Notes: a model not told the origin generated them from the letters alone. A DNA stretch of 64,000 nucleotides from Flavobacterium laiguense (GCF_003097655.1 NZ_QCZH01000001.1:248001-312000); one strand, 5' to 3'; positions 32,191-41,214 are shown, counted from the stretch's first letter. Numbers and translations: made by a program.

Positions 32191-32652
32191 GTTTGCTTTT
32201 TGAGAGTCGTTTTATCACGATTAGCTAAACAAACCTGTTATCCAAATAACAACATCATTAATTACTTGACAAGCAAAATTAGTCATTAGTAATATTAAGG
32301 TGAGTAATGCATTCATTTTATAAATTTTTAGTAAAATTACAATACTTTCTTACAACATACAATCACTAAATTTAGTGATATTTTGAAAGTCAAAAATAAT
32401 CAATTTTATTTAAGAAAAAAATTTAATTAATTGATATTCAATACGTTTAATAAATAATTATAAAGATTAAAAGAAGGCATTAAAAAATTGTAATTTAAAA
32501 ACCCTTCTTTTTCTAGTAGTTTAGAAAACAAGAATGATCAGTTTCTAAAATTAATCTGTTTTACCTAAAATCAAAGTTGATTATCTCAAAAGGTAAAAAA
32601 ATAAAAAAACAACACTTCTTTTCTCCTATTTTTGTAAAAGAACAATTTCAGA
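32191..32652. other. 462-bp AT-rich gene-free gap
   Basis: Very AT-rich, with long A and T runs. The only recognisable features are a possible 31-codon minus-strand ORF (32221-32316), a small palindrome (CACTAAATTTAGTG, about 32357-32370), and the TATTTTTG promoter element at 32627-32634. I see no RNA gene. Confidence 0.6.
32627..32634 (+). promoter_or_regulatory. Candidate -7 promoter element for the phosphatase gene
   Basis: TATTTTTG matches TAnnTTTG and lies 27 bp before the ATG at 32662. No -33 element is clear. Confidence 0.45.
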
Positions 32653-32661
32653 ATGAATTAC

Positions 32662-33387
32662 ATGAGAACATTAGTAATTGGTGACATACATGGTGGTTTA
32701 CGGGCTTTACATCAAATTCTGGAAAGAGCCAAGGTAACCCCAAAAGATAAACTCATATTCTTGGGCGATTATGTAGACGGGTGGAGTCAATCCCCACAAG
32801 TGATCGATTTTTTGATTGAAATGAAAACTACTCACGATATCATTTGCATTCGGGGTAATCATGATGAATTGTTAGAGGAATGGCTCAGCGAAAGCAAAGA
32901 CAATTTGTTGTGGTATAACCATGGCGGTGAAGCAACCGTTTTGGCTTATGAAACCGTATCTTCCGAGACCAAACAAAGGCATATTAAATTCCTGAAATCT
33001 TTAGAAAATTATTATTTGGACGAGCAAAACAGATTGTTTATTCATGCAGGTTTCACCAATATGAACGGGGTTAATTTTGAGTATTTCCCTAAATTATTTT
33101 ACTGGGACAGAACACTTTGGGAAACCGCATTGGCATTAGACAAAAGTATGAAACCCTCTCATCTATTGTATCCAAAAAGGTTCATTCAATACAACGAAAT
33201 ATACATTGGACACACCCCTGTTTCACGTATAGGAGCAACAATTCCGGTACAAATGGCCAATGTTTGGAACATCGATACTGGTGCCGCATTCAAAGGCCCT
33301 TTGACAATTATCGATGCCGATACCAAAGAATTTTGGCAAAGCGAACCCTTACCTAGTTTATATCCTAATGAAAAAGGACGCAATTAA
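32662..33387 (+). CDS. Metallophosphoesterase (PrpE/PPP-like serine/threonine or diadenosine phosphatase)
   Basis: A 241-residue phosphatase. I take the ATG at 32662 (MRTLVIGDIHGGL) over the one at 32653. All motifs of the PPP family are present: GDIHGG (7-12), GDYVDGW (35-41), RGNHDE (65-70), LFIHAGF (about 123-129) and IGHTPV (about 180-185). The residues coordinate two metal ions. Family relatives dephosphorylate phosphoproteins or hydrolyse diadenosine tetraphosphate; which applies here cannot be told. Cytosolic. A promoter for the next gene lies just after its stop. Confidence 0.88.
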   Translation: MRTLVIGDIHGGLRALHQILERAKVTPKDKLIFLGDYVDGWSQSPQVIDFLIEMKTTHDIICIRGNHDELLEEWLSESKDNLLWYNHGGEATVLAYETVSSETKQRHIKFLKSLENYYLDEQNRLFIHAGFTNMNGVNFEYFPKLFYWDRTLWETALALDKSMKPSHLLYPKRFIQYNEIYIGHTPVSRIGATIPVQMANVWNIDTGAAFKGPLTIIDADTKEFWQSEPLPSLYPNEKGRN

Positions 33388-33397
33388 ATCAAAATAC

Positions 33398-33405
33398 TAT
33401 CTTTG
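33398..33405 (+). promoter_or_regulatory. Candidate -7 promoter element for the 33431 gene
   Basis: TATCTTTG, 26 bp upstream of the ATG at 33431. It argues for the 33431 start over the frame's earlier start at 33314. Confidence 0.5.
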
Positions 33406-33430
33406 CCGAAAATTATTACCTATTTATTTT

Positions 33431-33955
33431 ATGAAAAAAATTATTACACTTGTGTTTTTGGCGTCTTTTGGTTTAACAAATGCACAACAGGCTTTTAAGG
33501 GAAAAGGAGATGCTAAATTTAATGTTGGAGCAAACATTCAAGATGGAGGGTCTGGGATTCAAGCTTCCGCAGATTTTGGCCTTGGCGAAAATTTCTCTTA
33601 TGGATTTGTGGCCACTTATTTATTAGGAGTAGATGAGTTTTCAGGTATCTATGGAGAAAACACTTATGCTAACGTAAAACCAGAATTTGAAGATCGTGTT
33701 GATGCGAAATTTAGAATTAATGCTAATTTAAGCAGTGTAATTGGTGTAGAACAATTAGATATCTATCCAGGTTTGAGCTTAGGATTACACAATTTTGGAG
33801 GTCATCTTGGTGGCCGTTACTTTTTTACTGAAGGTTTTGGTGTTTTTACTGAACTTGGCTTCCCAATTGCAAAATACAGCGATGATAAAGAAGTATTCGA
33901 TCATTTAAACAATCAAGTTACCTTTAGCATAGGCGCTTCATTTAATTTAGATTAA
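33431..33955 (+). CDS. Hypothetical outer-membrane beta-barrel-like protein
   Basis: I chose the ATG at 33431 (MKKIITLVFLASFGLTNAQQ), which gives a signal peptide; the longer frame overlaps the preceding phosphatase gene. The 174-residue product has a signal peptide (1-18) and repeated glycine/aromatic strands (GKGDAKFNVGANIQDGGSGIQASADFGLGENFSYGF, HNFGGHLGGRYFFTEGFGVFTELGF), with a C-terminal strand VTFSIGASFNLD ending in a hydrophobic pattern, typical of a small outer-membrane barrel. I recall it as a domain-of-unknown-function family in Flavobacteria. Preceded by its own promoter element and followed by a strong terminator. Confidence 0.82.
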   Translation: MKKIITLVFLASFGLTNAQQAFKGKGDAKFNVGANIQDGGSGIQASADFGLGENFSYGFVATYLLGVDEFSGIYGENTYANVKPEFEDRVDAKFRINANLSSVIGVEQLDIYPGLSLGLHNFGGHLGGRYFFTEGFGVFTELGFPIAKYSDDKEVFDHLNNQVTFSIGASFNLD

Positions 33956-33971
33956 ACCTTAAATCTCAAAT

Positions 33972-34009
33972 AAAAAGTGGCTTGTTAACTAAAACAAGCC
34001 ACTTTTTTT
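33972..34009. terminator. Bidirectional terminator
   Basis: A perfect 15-bp stem AAAAAGTGGCTTGTT (33972-33986) with 33993-34007, a 6-nt loop, and T-run to 34009. It lies between convergent genes. Confidence 0.88.
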
Positions 34010-34024
34010 ATGCCTTAAAATTAC

Positions 34025-35578
34025 TTACAAATCAAATTTGATTCCTTGTGCCAAAGGCAAACTTGTAGTATAATTGATTGTATTGGTTTGACGACGCATG
34101 TAGACTTTCCAAGCATCAGAACCTGATTCTCTACCTCCACCCGTTTCTTTTTCTCCACCAAAAGCACCACCAATTTCGGCTCCAGAAGTTCCGATGTTTA
34201 CATTGGCAATTCCACAATCCGATCCTACTACAGATAAGAAATGTTCGGCTTCACGTAAATTGTTGGTCATAATCGCTGATGATAATCCTTGGGCTACTCC
34301 GTTTTGAACATCGATTGCATTCTCTACTGTTCCTGAATATTTGATTAAATATAAAACTGGAGCAAAAGTTTCGTGTTGTACAATTTCGAATGAATTTTGT
34401 GCCTCAGCAATTGCTGGTTTTACATAACAACCACTTTCGTACCCTTCTCCAGAAAGTACACCACCTTCAACAAGAATTTTTCCTCCTTCGGCTACTACTT
34501 TTGTCAAAGCATTGGCATACATTTCAACTGCATGAGTATCAATTAGTGGTCCAACATGATTGTTTTCGTCTAATGGATTTCCAATTCGCAATTGCCCGTA
34601 AGCAGCCACTACAGCATCTTTTACTTTGTCATAAACACTTTCGTGAATAATCAAACGACGAGTCGAAGTACATCTTTGTCCAGCAGTCCCTACCGCTCCA
34701 AAAACAGCACCAATGACAGTCATTTTGATGTCGGCATCTGGCGTTACAATGATAGCATTGTTTCCACCTAACTCCAATAATGATCTTCCCAAACGACCCG
34801 CAACATCTTGCGCCACGATTTTCCCCATACGAGTAGAACCTGTAGCAGAAATCAAAGGGACACGCTTATCGGCAGTCATTAATTGACCTATTGTATAATC
34901 TCCGTTAATCAAACAAGAAATACCTTCTGGAAGGTTGTTTTCTTTAATCACCTCAGCAATAATGTTTTGACAGGCAACTCCACACAAAGGTGTTTTCTCT
35001 GATGGTTTCCAAACACAAACATCTCCACAAATCCATGCTAAAGCGGTATTCCATGCCCAAACAGCTACCGGGAAATTGAAGGCTGAAATGATTCCAACAA
35101 CTCCTAGCGGATGGTATTGCTCATACATTCTATGTCCAGGACGCTCAGAATGCATCGTCAATCCGTGCAATTGACGAGATAATCCCACTGCGAAATCACA
35201 GATGTCTATCATCTCCTGAACTTCTCCATATCCTTCTTGCAATGATTTCCCCATTTCGTAAGAAACCAATTTTCCTAAAGCCTCTTTATTTTTACGCAAT
35301 TTATCCCCAAACTGACGTACAATTTCTCCACGTTGTGGTGCTGGCATCAATCTGAATGTTTTAAAAGCTTCGGTTGCCGTTTGCATTACTTTTTCGTAAT
35401 CGGCAGCTGTACTCATTTTTACAGAAGCGATTAGCTTTCCGTCTACTGGTGAATGACTGTCCAGTATTTCTCCATTTGAAAAATGGTTAATACCTGTTGA
35501 AGTCCCTTCGTTTATGGCTTTAACTCCCAATTGCGCTAATGCCTCTTTCATCCCGAATTGTTCTGCTATTGTTATCAT
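34025..35578 (-). CDS. Aldehyde dehydrogenase, ALDH7/antiquitin type
   Basis: A 517-residue NAD(P)-dependent aldehyde dehydrogenase. I use the ATG at 35578 (MITIAEQFGMKEALAQLG); the upstream frame adds a 34-residue low-complexity extension. The catalytic motifs are LLELGGNNAIIVTPDADI with the general base Glu, and GTAGQRCTSTRRLIIHE with the nucleophilic Cys (about residue 299). The GxxGQRCT form, with GNNAI, and the WNTALAWICGDVCVWKPSEKTPL region match the ALDH7 group (alpha-aminoadipic semialdehyde/piperideine-6-carboxylate dehydrogenase). A role in lysine catabolism is likely but no neighbour confirms it. Confidence 0.9.
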   Translation of the reverse strand: MITIAEQFGMKEALAQLGVKAINEGTSTGINHFSNGEILDSHSPVDGKLIASVKMSTAADYEKVMQTATEAFKTFRLMPAPQRGEIVRQFGDKLRKNKEALGKLVSYEMGKSLQEGYGEVQEMIDICDFAVGLSRQLHGLTMHSERPGHRMYEQYHPLGVVGIISAFNFPVAVWAWNTALAWICGDVCVWKPSEKTPLCGVACQNIIAEVIKENNLPEGISCLINGDYTIGQLMTADKRVPLISATGSTRMGKIVAQDVAGRLGRSLLELGGNNAIIVTPDADIKMTVIGAVFGAVGTAGQRCTSTRRLIIHESVYDKVKDAVVAAYGQLRIGNPLDENNHVGPLIDTHAVEMYANALTKVVAEGGKILVEGGVLSGEGYESGCYVKPAIAEAQNSFEIVQHETFAPVLYLIKYSGTVENAIDVQNGVAQGLSSAIMTNNLREAEHFLSVVGSDCGIANVNIGTSGAEIGGAFGGEKETGGGRESGSDAWKVYMRRQTNTINYTTSLPLAQGIKFDL

Positions 35579-35838
35579 TGTAACTATTTTGGTTAAATTT
35601 GTTATATTTTTGTGTAAAGATATTATTTTAAGCTTAATTAGAAACACTAGAGATGTTAAAATCAAAGTACGGATAGACAATTAAGATTCAAAAACATACA
35701 GACGCATATTAAAAAAGCGAGTAAATTTATACTTTTTTGACGGGTTGCTGTTCTTTTTTATAAAAAAAAGAATTCAGTAAAAAAGAACAAAGTATTTTTA
35801 TAATCTGAAATACAATTTAAAATAATACCCTTTTGACT

Positions 35839-36798
35839 ATGAATACCATTAATCGATACCTTATTGGTTTGCTTTTGATAACTATCCAGTTGTTTGCTCA
35901 GCAAAAACAAAATACTGCCTTTGAAGTAGTCCCACTGGGAGTTAGAGGTGGAATTGACGAAAAAAATCTTTCGGCCTATTTGGTTGCACCCATTCACACT
36001 CATGATTATATCTGTCTCGATGCGGGAACCATAAATTCTGGAATTGAGAAAGCGATAACTAATAAAGTCTTTAACGTTTCACCAGGCGAAGTTTTAAGAA
36101 AATACATTAAAGGCTATTTTATTTCTCATGCCCATCTGGATCATGTTTCGGGGTTAATCATTAACTCGCCAGCAGATTCTTCTAAAACGGTTTATGCCAC
36201 CAAAAAATGCATGGAGACAATGGAAAACCATTATTTTAACGGAGAGGCGTGGGCTAATTTTGGTGACGAAGGTCTGGGCTTTAAATTAAAGAAATACCAT
36301 TTTCAGACTCTTGTTGTTGGAGAAGAAACCAAAATCACCAATACCACAATGACCGTAAAAGCGTTTGCGTTAAGTCACGGAAACCCTTTTGAAAGTACTG
36401 CTTTTTTAATTCAAAACGGAAATGACTACGTTCTGTATTTAGGTGACACCGGCCCTGATTCGGTAGAAAAAAGTGACAAACTAAATCTTTTATGGCAAAC
36501 CATCACTCCTTTGATTCAAAACAAACAATTAAGAGGGATTTTTATTGAAGTTTCGTTTCCGAATGAACAACTGGACTCCTCATTATTTGGTCATTTAACT
36601 CCCAATCATCTAATGAAAGAACTCCATGTACTCAGCGGATTGACCGGAAATGAGACCTTGAAAAATTGCAAAATTATCATTACTCATTTAAAACCTCCAA
36701 CCCAGAATATTCTGAAAATCCAAGAGCAATTGCAAAAACAAAATGATTTAGGTTTACAGCTCCTATTCCCAGAACAAGGAAAGCGTTTTGAATTGTAG
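35839..36798 (+). CDS. Secreted class-II 3',5'-cyclic-AMP phosphodiesterase
   Basis: Hydrolyses cyclic nucleotides by inference from the family. The ATG at 35839 (MNTINRYLIGLL) is used; the frame also opens two codons earlier at a TTG. The 319-residue protein has a signal peptide (about 1-20, ending QLFAQQ). The class-II PDE signature is present in full: HAHLDHVSGLIINSP at about residues 97-111, the metal-binding H-x-H-L-D-H. Later motifs are ALSHGNPFESTAF, LYLGDTGPDS and IEVSFPNEQ, and a C-terminal THLKPP. A secreted cAMP phosphodiesterase is unusual but known for this class (CpdP). Confidence 0.87.
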   Translation: MNTINRYLIGLLLITIQLFAQQKQNTAFEVVPLGVRGGIDEKNLSAYLVAPIHTHDYICLDAGTINSGIEKAITNKVFNVSPGEVLRKYIKGYFISHAHLDHVSGLIINSPADSSKTVYATKKCMETMENHYFNGEAWANFGDEGLGFKLKKYHFQTLVVGEETKITNTTMTVKAFALSHGNPFESTAFLIQNGNDYVLYLGDTGPDSVEKSDKLNLLWQTITPLIQNKQLRGIFIEVSFPNEQLDSSLFGHLTPNHLMKELHVLSGLTGNETLKNCKIIITHLKPPTQNILKIQEQLQKQNDLGLQLLFPEQGKRFEL

Positions 36799-37073
36799 AC
36801 ATTCTATAACACTATTTTAAACCATTGAGAGATTAAGGTTCATTAAGTTTTATCTTGACAGTAAGTTGAGAAAATAATCAACCGAAAACTTAGAACTGTA
36901 ACAAATTCTAAAAACAAATGTCTATTATATAAAAACAAACATTTTCTATCAAAAAAAAATTATGAAATCGCCATGACAACAGCTGTCGTAAAAACCAATG
37001 AAGATCTGGCGACCCGAGCGATAGCGAACTGGCGAAGCATACCATATTCCAACAAAAACAATATTATCTACAT

Positions 37074-37640
37074 ATGAAACCAAAAAACATTTGCTTAATC
37101 GGATTGTCATTTTTTGTTATAAGTTACATCATGTTTTCCCAAGGTTCTAAATTAGATTATTTTAAAAAACCTATAGATTTTGCACATTGGTTTAACTTAA
37201 TTGGAGCAATATTGTTAATCTCATTTAATAAAGTATTCCCAAAAAATAATCTTAATGCTGTAGCCTCTCTTTTAACAACTTTAGGAGTTATTGCTCACAT
37301 AGGTCTTTGCACTATTGACTTTATAATGTGGAGTTTTGGGAATGACGAAATTGCTAAAATGGAATTAAGCAACCATATAAGTAATACTCCATCTATTTTA
37401 TACCCTTTTGTCATTATTGGACCATCTTTGCTCTTTGTAGGATTAGCAGCGCACGCATTAAATTTCATCAAAACCCATACTGTGATTGCCGCAATGGTTA
37501 TTGTTGGGGCACCCTCAGTAGGTTTTTCATTTTTTGTATTGAAAAATGGAATTCTTATGCTATTAAGCTGCGTACTTTTTGCACTAGGATTAGTTTTGCT
37601 TCTTTATAGAAAAGAAAACGTAAAAATTCTAACTGAATAA
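37074..37640 (+). CDS. Hypothetical integral membrane protein
   Basis: A 188-residue protein with about six hydrophobic segments (around 5-20, 38-52, 61-80, 96-120, 130-150 and 155-180). There are no charged motifs that identify a family. The gene stands alone between a secreted phosphodiesterase and a convergent nuclease gene. The 275-bp gap before it includes GGCGACCCGAGCGATAGCG, a GC-rich stretch out of keeping with the surroundings, possibly a repeat relic. Function unknown. Confidence 0.7.
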   Translation: MKPKNICLIGLSFFVISYIMFSQGSKLDYFKKPIDFAHWFNLIGAILLISFNKVFPKNNLNAVASLLTTLGVIAHIGLCTIDFIMWSFGNDEIAKMELSNHISNTPSILYPFVIIGPSLLFVGLAAHALNFIKTHTVIAAMVIVGAPSVGFSFFVLKNGILMLLSCVLFALGLVLLLYRKENVKILTE

Positions 37641-37654
37641 AAACTAGCAAAGCT

Positions 37655-38767
37655 TTATTTTTTCTCTTTTATCAAATAAATATAAACGGGAAAATGGTCA
37701 CTAAAACCAGTTTCAGTAAGTGAATGCCGTAACGGATAGCCTTTGTATTTCCCGGATTGTTGAATTAAAAAAGGCTTGTTGTAAATTCCAGCTTTCCAAT
37801 ATTGAAACGAGCTGTAGTCCTTTTGCAATAGCGATTCCGAAATCAGGATTTGGTCAAAAATATCCCAGGAATCCCGAAAAGCAATCGTCCCCAATCCTTT
37901 ATTCGCCATTTCTTCGAATGGATTGTAAATCCCAAATAGCTGAACTTCTTGCATTTTGCCTTTGGCTCCAAGTGCTTTTTTTACACTATTATTAAAAGGA
38001 CTGTCGTTTAAATCTCCCATGGTAATTATCTTGGCAATGGGGTTGATGTGCTGCAAAGAATCTATAATTTTTCTGTTTAAAGCTCCCGCAGCCTCACGAA
38101 ATGGACTTGTTTTTTTCTCACCTCCAGCTCTTGACGGCCAGTGGTTAACTATTATATGAATCTCTTCCCCATTCAAAAAACCGGTTACCAGCAATTGATC
38201 TCTGGTGTAAACTCGATGATTTTTGGTGCTGACTTGGATAACATCTTCGGTTTCTAAATCCTCTTGAGATTCCTTTTTGGACATTTCCTTAATTGGTTGT
38301 TTCTCTTTATAAACGTACAAAGGAATATTGCTGGAACTCGTGGGCTGGAATTGCTTTTTTTGAAACAATAAGGCAACGTCGATTCCTCTTTTGTCGGGGG
38401 AATCAAAATGAACTATCCCATAATCCTTGTCAATCAATTTGGGTTGCTTGATTAAATCTTCCAACACCGTTCGATTTTCAATTTCGACACCACCAATAAA
38501 TGTTGGGGAATTCGAATTTTCGGAAGTTCCGATTTCGGATAAAACACGGGCTAAATTTTCTAATTTTTGATGGTATTTTTTAGTGTTCCAATGTTGGTCT
38601 CCCGTTGGCGTCCATTCCTCGTCATTCGTAATTGGGTCATTAATCGTGTCAAAAAGGTTTTCAAAATTGTAAAAAGCTACCGTATGCAACGCAAAAGCCT
38701 TGGTTTGGGCATGGCCTTTGGATAGTAATAGAAATAAAATCAGATAAAAAAAGGTCTTTTTGGGCAT
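37655..38767 (-). CDS. Secreted endonuclease/exonuclease/phosphatase-family protein
   Basis: A 370-residue protein with a signal peptide (about 1-20, KGHAQ) and the EEP superfamily fold. Visible are FYNFENLFDTINDP (about 32-45, with the metal-binding Asn/Glu), GGVEIENRTVLEDLI (Glu, about 91-105), VNHWPSRAGGEKK (about 207-219, HW), TMGDLNDSP (about 247-255, D-x-N) and FSDHFPVYIY near the end (catalytic D-H). All catalytic positions are kept. The substrate may be DNA, RNA or a phosphorylated lipid or sugar. Convergent with the 37074 gene at a 14-bp gap. Confidence 0.88.
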   Translation of the reverse strand: MPKKTFFYLILFLLLSKGHAQTKAFALHTVAFYNFENLFDTINDPITNDEEWTPTGDQHWNTKKYHQKLENLARVLSEIGTSENSNSPTFIGGVEIENRTVLEDLIKQPKLIDKDYGIVHFDSPDKRGIDVALLFQKKQFQPTSSSNIPLYVYKEKQPIKEMSKKESQEDLETEDVIQVSTKNHRVYTRDQLLVTGFLNGEEIHIIVNHWPSRAGGEKKTSPFREAAGALNRKIIDSLQHINPIAKIITMGDLNDSPFNNSVKKALGAKGKMQEVQLFGIYNPFEEMANKGLGTIAFRDSWDIFDQILISESLLQKDYSSFQYWKAGIYNKPFLIQQSGKYKGYPLRHSLTETGFSDHFPVYIYLIKEKK

Positions 38768-38825
38768 CTTTATTCTTTTTAAATTTTGTTTGCGTAAAGT
38801 AAATATAGTAATTTGATTACAATTA

Positions 38826-38855
38826 TTTGTCTTGTTTCAGAAATGTATATCTTTG
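38826..38855 (+). promoter_or_regulatory. Promoter of the LD-carboxypeptidase gene
   Basis: TTTG at 38826-38829, an 18-bp spacer, then TATCTTTG at 38848-38855. It lies 47 bp before the ATG at 38903 and supports that start, since the earlier ATG at 38813 would be upstream of the promoter. Confidence 0.65.
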
Positions 38856-38902
38856 CTTTAACTCAGATTCCCTATAACAATTCATTTTCCAAAAAATACA
38901 GC

Positions 38903-39913
38903 ATGAATACCAATCCATTTTCTTTTATTCAAAAACAATGTGTTTTGTATCCGATGCTATTCCTTATTTTTGTTTTACAAGCTATAAACAGTCAAGCACA
39001 AACTACTATGATTACACCACCTTATTTACAAAAAGGAGATACCATTGCAATTGTGGCAACAGCCCGAAAAAATGTTGATGACAACTTAAAACCAACCATA
39101 GATTTATTGCATTCTTGGGGATTGGAAGTCGTTATTGGAAGCACCATCGGACTTGATCTAAATCAATTAGCGGGTACAGATGAACAACGTGCTGCCGATT
39201 TACAACACCAGATGGATAACCAAAATATCAAAGCGATTTGGTGTGCTCGCGGGGGCTATGGAACGGTACGAATCATTGATTTATTGGATTTTACCAAGTT
39301 CAAACAACACCCAAAATGGATTGTAGGTTTTAGCGACGTTACGGTTTTACACAACCATCTCAACACCATGGGATACAAATCCATTCATGGAACCATGCCG
39401 GTTAGCGTCGAAAAGACTGCTCCAGAATCTATAGCAACTTTGAAAAAAGCATTGTTTGGTTCACCTTTAGAGTATCAAATCGACCCATTCCCGATGAATC
39501 GTTTTGGAAAAGCAACGGGCGAATTAGTGGGTGGAAATTTGTCTATTTTATATAGTTTAATGGGATCTAAATCGGCTATTGATTGCACCGATAAAATTTT
39601 ATTTATAGAAGATCTGGACGAATACCTTTATCACATTGACAGAATGATGATGAACCTAAAACGCAATGGTTGTCTCGAAAGCATCAAAGGAATCATTGTG
39701 GGTGGAATGACAAAAATGAAAGACAATGACATTCCTTGGGGGAAAAATGCGATGGAAATTGTTCAAGATGTGACCCAAAAATACAATATTCCCATACTTT
39801 ACAATTTCCCTGCAGGACATGTTCATGACAATAGAGCCTTGATTATGGGGAATATTGTGAGTATGGATGTGAATGAAAATTGTAATACCGTAGTTTTTGA
39901 AAAAAGAAAATAG
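38903..39913 (+). CDS. LD-carboxypeptidase, peptidase family S66
   Basis: Cleaves the tetrapeptide L-Lys/mDAP-D-Ala bond in murein recycling, or a related substrate. The start at 38903 (MNTNPFSFIQKQ) follows the promoter; the 336-residue product then has a signal peptide (about 1-32, ending NSQAQ). S66 motifs are present: GDTIAIVATARK (about 46-57), IWCARGGYGTVRIIDLLDF (about 111-129), WIVGFSDVTVLHNHL (nucleophile Ser and Asp/His, about 135-149), GNLSILYSLMGS (about 210-221), and LFIEDLDEYLYHIDRM (Glu, about 231-246). The gene is exported, unlike E. coli LdcA. Last motif FPAGHVHDNRALIMG carries the His. Confidence 0.92.
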   Translation: MNTNPFSFIQKQCVLYPMLFLIFVLQAINSQAQTTMITPPYLQKGDTIAIVATARKNVDDNLKPTIDLLHSWGLEVVIGSTIGLDLNQLAGTDEQRAADLQHQMDNQNIKAIWCARGGYGTVRIIDLLDFTKFKQHPKWIVGFSDVTVLHNHLNTMGYKSIHGTMPVSVEKTAPESIATLKKALFGSPLEYQIDPFPMNRFGKATGELVGGNLSILYSLMGSKSAIDCTDKILFIEDLDEYLYHIDRMMMNLKRNGCLESIKGIIVGGMTKMKDNDIPWGKNAMEIVQDVTQKYNIPILYNFPAGHVHDNRALIMGNIVSMDVNENCNTVVFEKRK

Positions 39914-40039
39914 AGAATAGAGTAAAGAAAATAGACTTTGCGATAACTAGATAATCTTACAAATTAGTTAAACTCCATTTTTAAATCTATTCTATGTTCT
40001 TTTCTCTATACTCTAACTTCTAACCTCTAACTTCAAAAA

Positions 40040-40399
40040 ATGGCTGCACACAACGAACTTGGCAAACTTGGAGAAGATCTGGCGGTAGAACACCTTCGGG
40101 AAAACGGTTACGAAATTCTGGAAACCAATTGGACTTTCCAAAAAGCGGAGATTGACATCATTGCCATAAAAGAAGGAATCCTTGCCGTTGTCGAAGTAAA
40201 AACACGTTCATCCCTAGAATTTGGATTGCCACAAGATTTTGTAAAACCAAAAAAAATTCAGCTTTTGGTCAAAGCAGTCAACGCCTATGTAAATCGAAAA
40301 AATTTGGACATTGAAGTCCGTTTTGACATCATTGCCATCCATAAAGAAGGCAAATCCTTTGCAATTGAGCACCTTATAGACGCTTTTTATCATTTCTGA
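40040..40399 (+). CDS. YraN/UPF0102 family endonuclease-like protein
   Basis: A 119-residue protein with a restriction-endonuclease-like fold. The start is HNELGKLGEDLAVEHLRENGYEILETNWTFQKAEIDIIAIKEGILAVVEVKTRSS (residues 4-58). The core is the D-x(n)-E-x-K site: D44, E53 and K55 in EIDIIAI...VEVKTRS. The family is widespread and its members are probable nucleases of unclear physiological role. The gene follows the LD-carboxypeptidase by 126 bp, and is in turn upstream of the ACT gene with its own promoter. Confidence 0.9.
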   Translation: MAAHNELGKLGEDLAVEHLRENGYEILETNWTFQKAEIDIIAIKEGILAVVEVKTRSSLEFGLPQDFVKPKKIQLLVKAVNAYVNRKNLDIEVRFDIIAIHKEGKSFAIEHLIDAFYHF

Positions 40400-40420
40400 T
40401 AAAAAATTAATAATGTTGTA

Positions 40421-40452
40421 TTTGTAACAAATTGTTTTTTTATGTATCTTTG
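40421..40452 (+). promoter_or_regulatory. Promoter of the ACT-domain gene
   Basis: TTTG at 40421-40424, a 20-bp spacer and TATCTTTG at 40445-40452, a textbook Bacteroidota promoter, 55 bp before the ATG at 40508. Confidence 0.7.
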
Positions 40453-40507
40453 CCTAGATTTTAGACCCAAAACTAAGTATTTACTACGTAAAAATCCCTA
40501 ATACATT

Positions 40508-41164
40508 ATGAAAACAGTATCTTCAATTGTAGAAAATTACATTAAAACAAAACCGTTTTTATTAAACGCATTATCACTTGGCATCATCAACTTGACATCT
40601 TTGTCTCGAAATATTATGATCGAATTGGAAAGTGAATTTGGCAAAGAAGTAAAACAAGGGGCTGTGGTTATGGCACTTAAAAGACTAACTGAAGAATTGG
40701 ATTTTAGATTGAATCATAAAATCAATAAAGTAATTAAAAACATAGGGGAGATAACAGTACGATCTGCTTTGACGGATTTTACTTTTGCTGTTTCGGATAC
40801 CGTATTAAACAAACAAGCCGATTTGATTACAGACATTAATGCTTTACCCGATATTTTTTATACCTCATCCAAAGGGGTAAATGAAACCAATATAGTGGTA
40901 AGCAATAGCGTGAATCATCTAGTTGAAAAACATTTCGCTTCTGAAAAAATGATTCAGAAACTGGATAATTTAGCTTCTATAACGGTAAAATTACCCAAAG
41001 AAAACATTACCGTTCCCGGAATTTACTATTTCATCTTTCAGCGTTTGGCTTGGGAAGGAATCATTATCAATGAGGTAATTTCGACTTCCAATGAATTTAC
41101 TATTTTGGTAAGCGAAGATGAAGTGGATGTAGCTTTTAAAGTTATCAAAGATTTGAAAAATTAA
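40508..41164 (+). CDS. ACT-domain protein (aspartokinase-like regulatory part, no kinase)
   Basis: A 218-residue cytosolic protein. The N-terminal half (about 1-85) is helical with basic residues (SIVENYIKTKPFLLNALSLGIINLTSLSRNIMIELESEFG, KQGAVVMALKRLTEELDFRL), like a small helical DNA-binding or dimerisation part. The C-terminal half carries ACT-like strands and helices (ITVKLPKENITVPGIYYFIFQRLAWEGIIINEVISTSNEFTILVSEDEVDVAFKVIKDL), closely resembling the second ACT domain of aspartate kinase. There is no amino-acid kinase domain. It could sense an amino acid and act as a regulator. Single gene with a good promoter. Confidence 0.75.
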   Translation: MKTVSSIVENYIKTKPFLLNALSLGIINLTSLSRNIMIELESEFGKEVKQGAVVMALKRLTEELDFRLNHKINKVIKNIGEITVRSALTDFTFAVSDTVLNKQADLITDINALPDIFYTSSKGVNETNIVVSNSVNHLVEKHFASEKMIQKLDNLASITVKLPKENITVPGIYYFIFQRLAWEGIIINEVISTSNEFTILVSEDEVDVAFKVIKDLKN

Positions 41165-41184
41165 GACTTATCTTTTTATAATTG

Positions 41185-41214
41185 AAAACGAGGCTAACTG
41201 CTTCGTTTTTTTTT
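41185..41214 (+). terminator. Terminator of the ACT-domain gene
   Basis: AAAACGAGGC (41185-41194) pairs with GCTTCGTTTT (41200-41209), one G-U, a 5-nt loop, and a T-run to 41214. Confidence 0.8.

Noticed and set aside
36961..37050. Small GC-rich stretch GGCGACCCGAGCGATAGCG as an RNA gene
   Set aside because: It has no convincing stem partner within the gap and no copy elsewhere in the window; possibly a relic.
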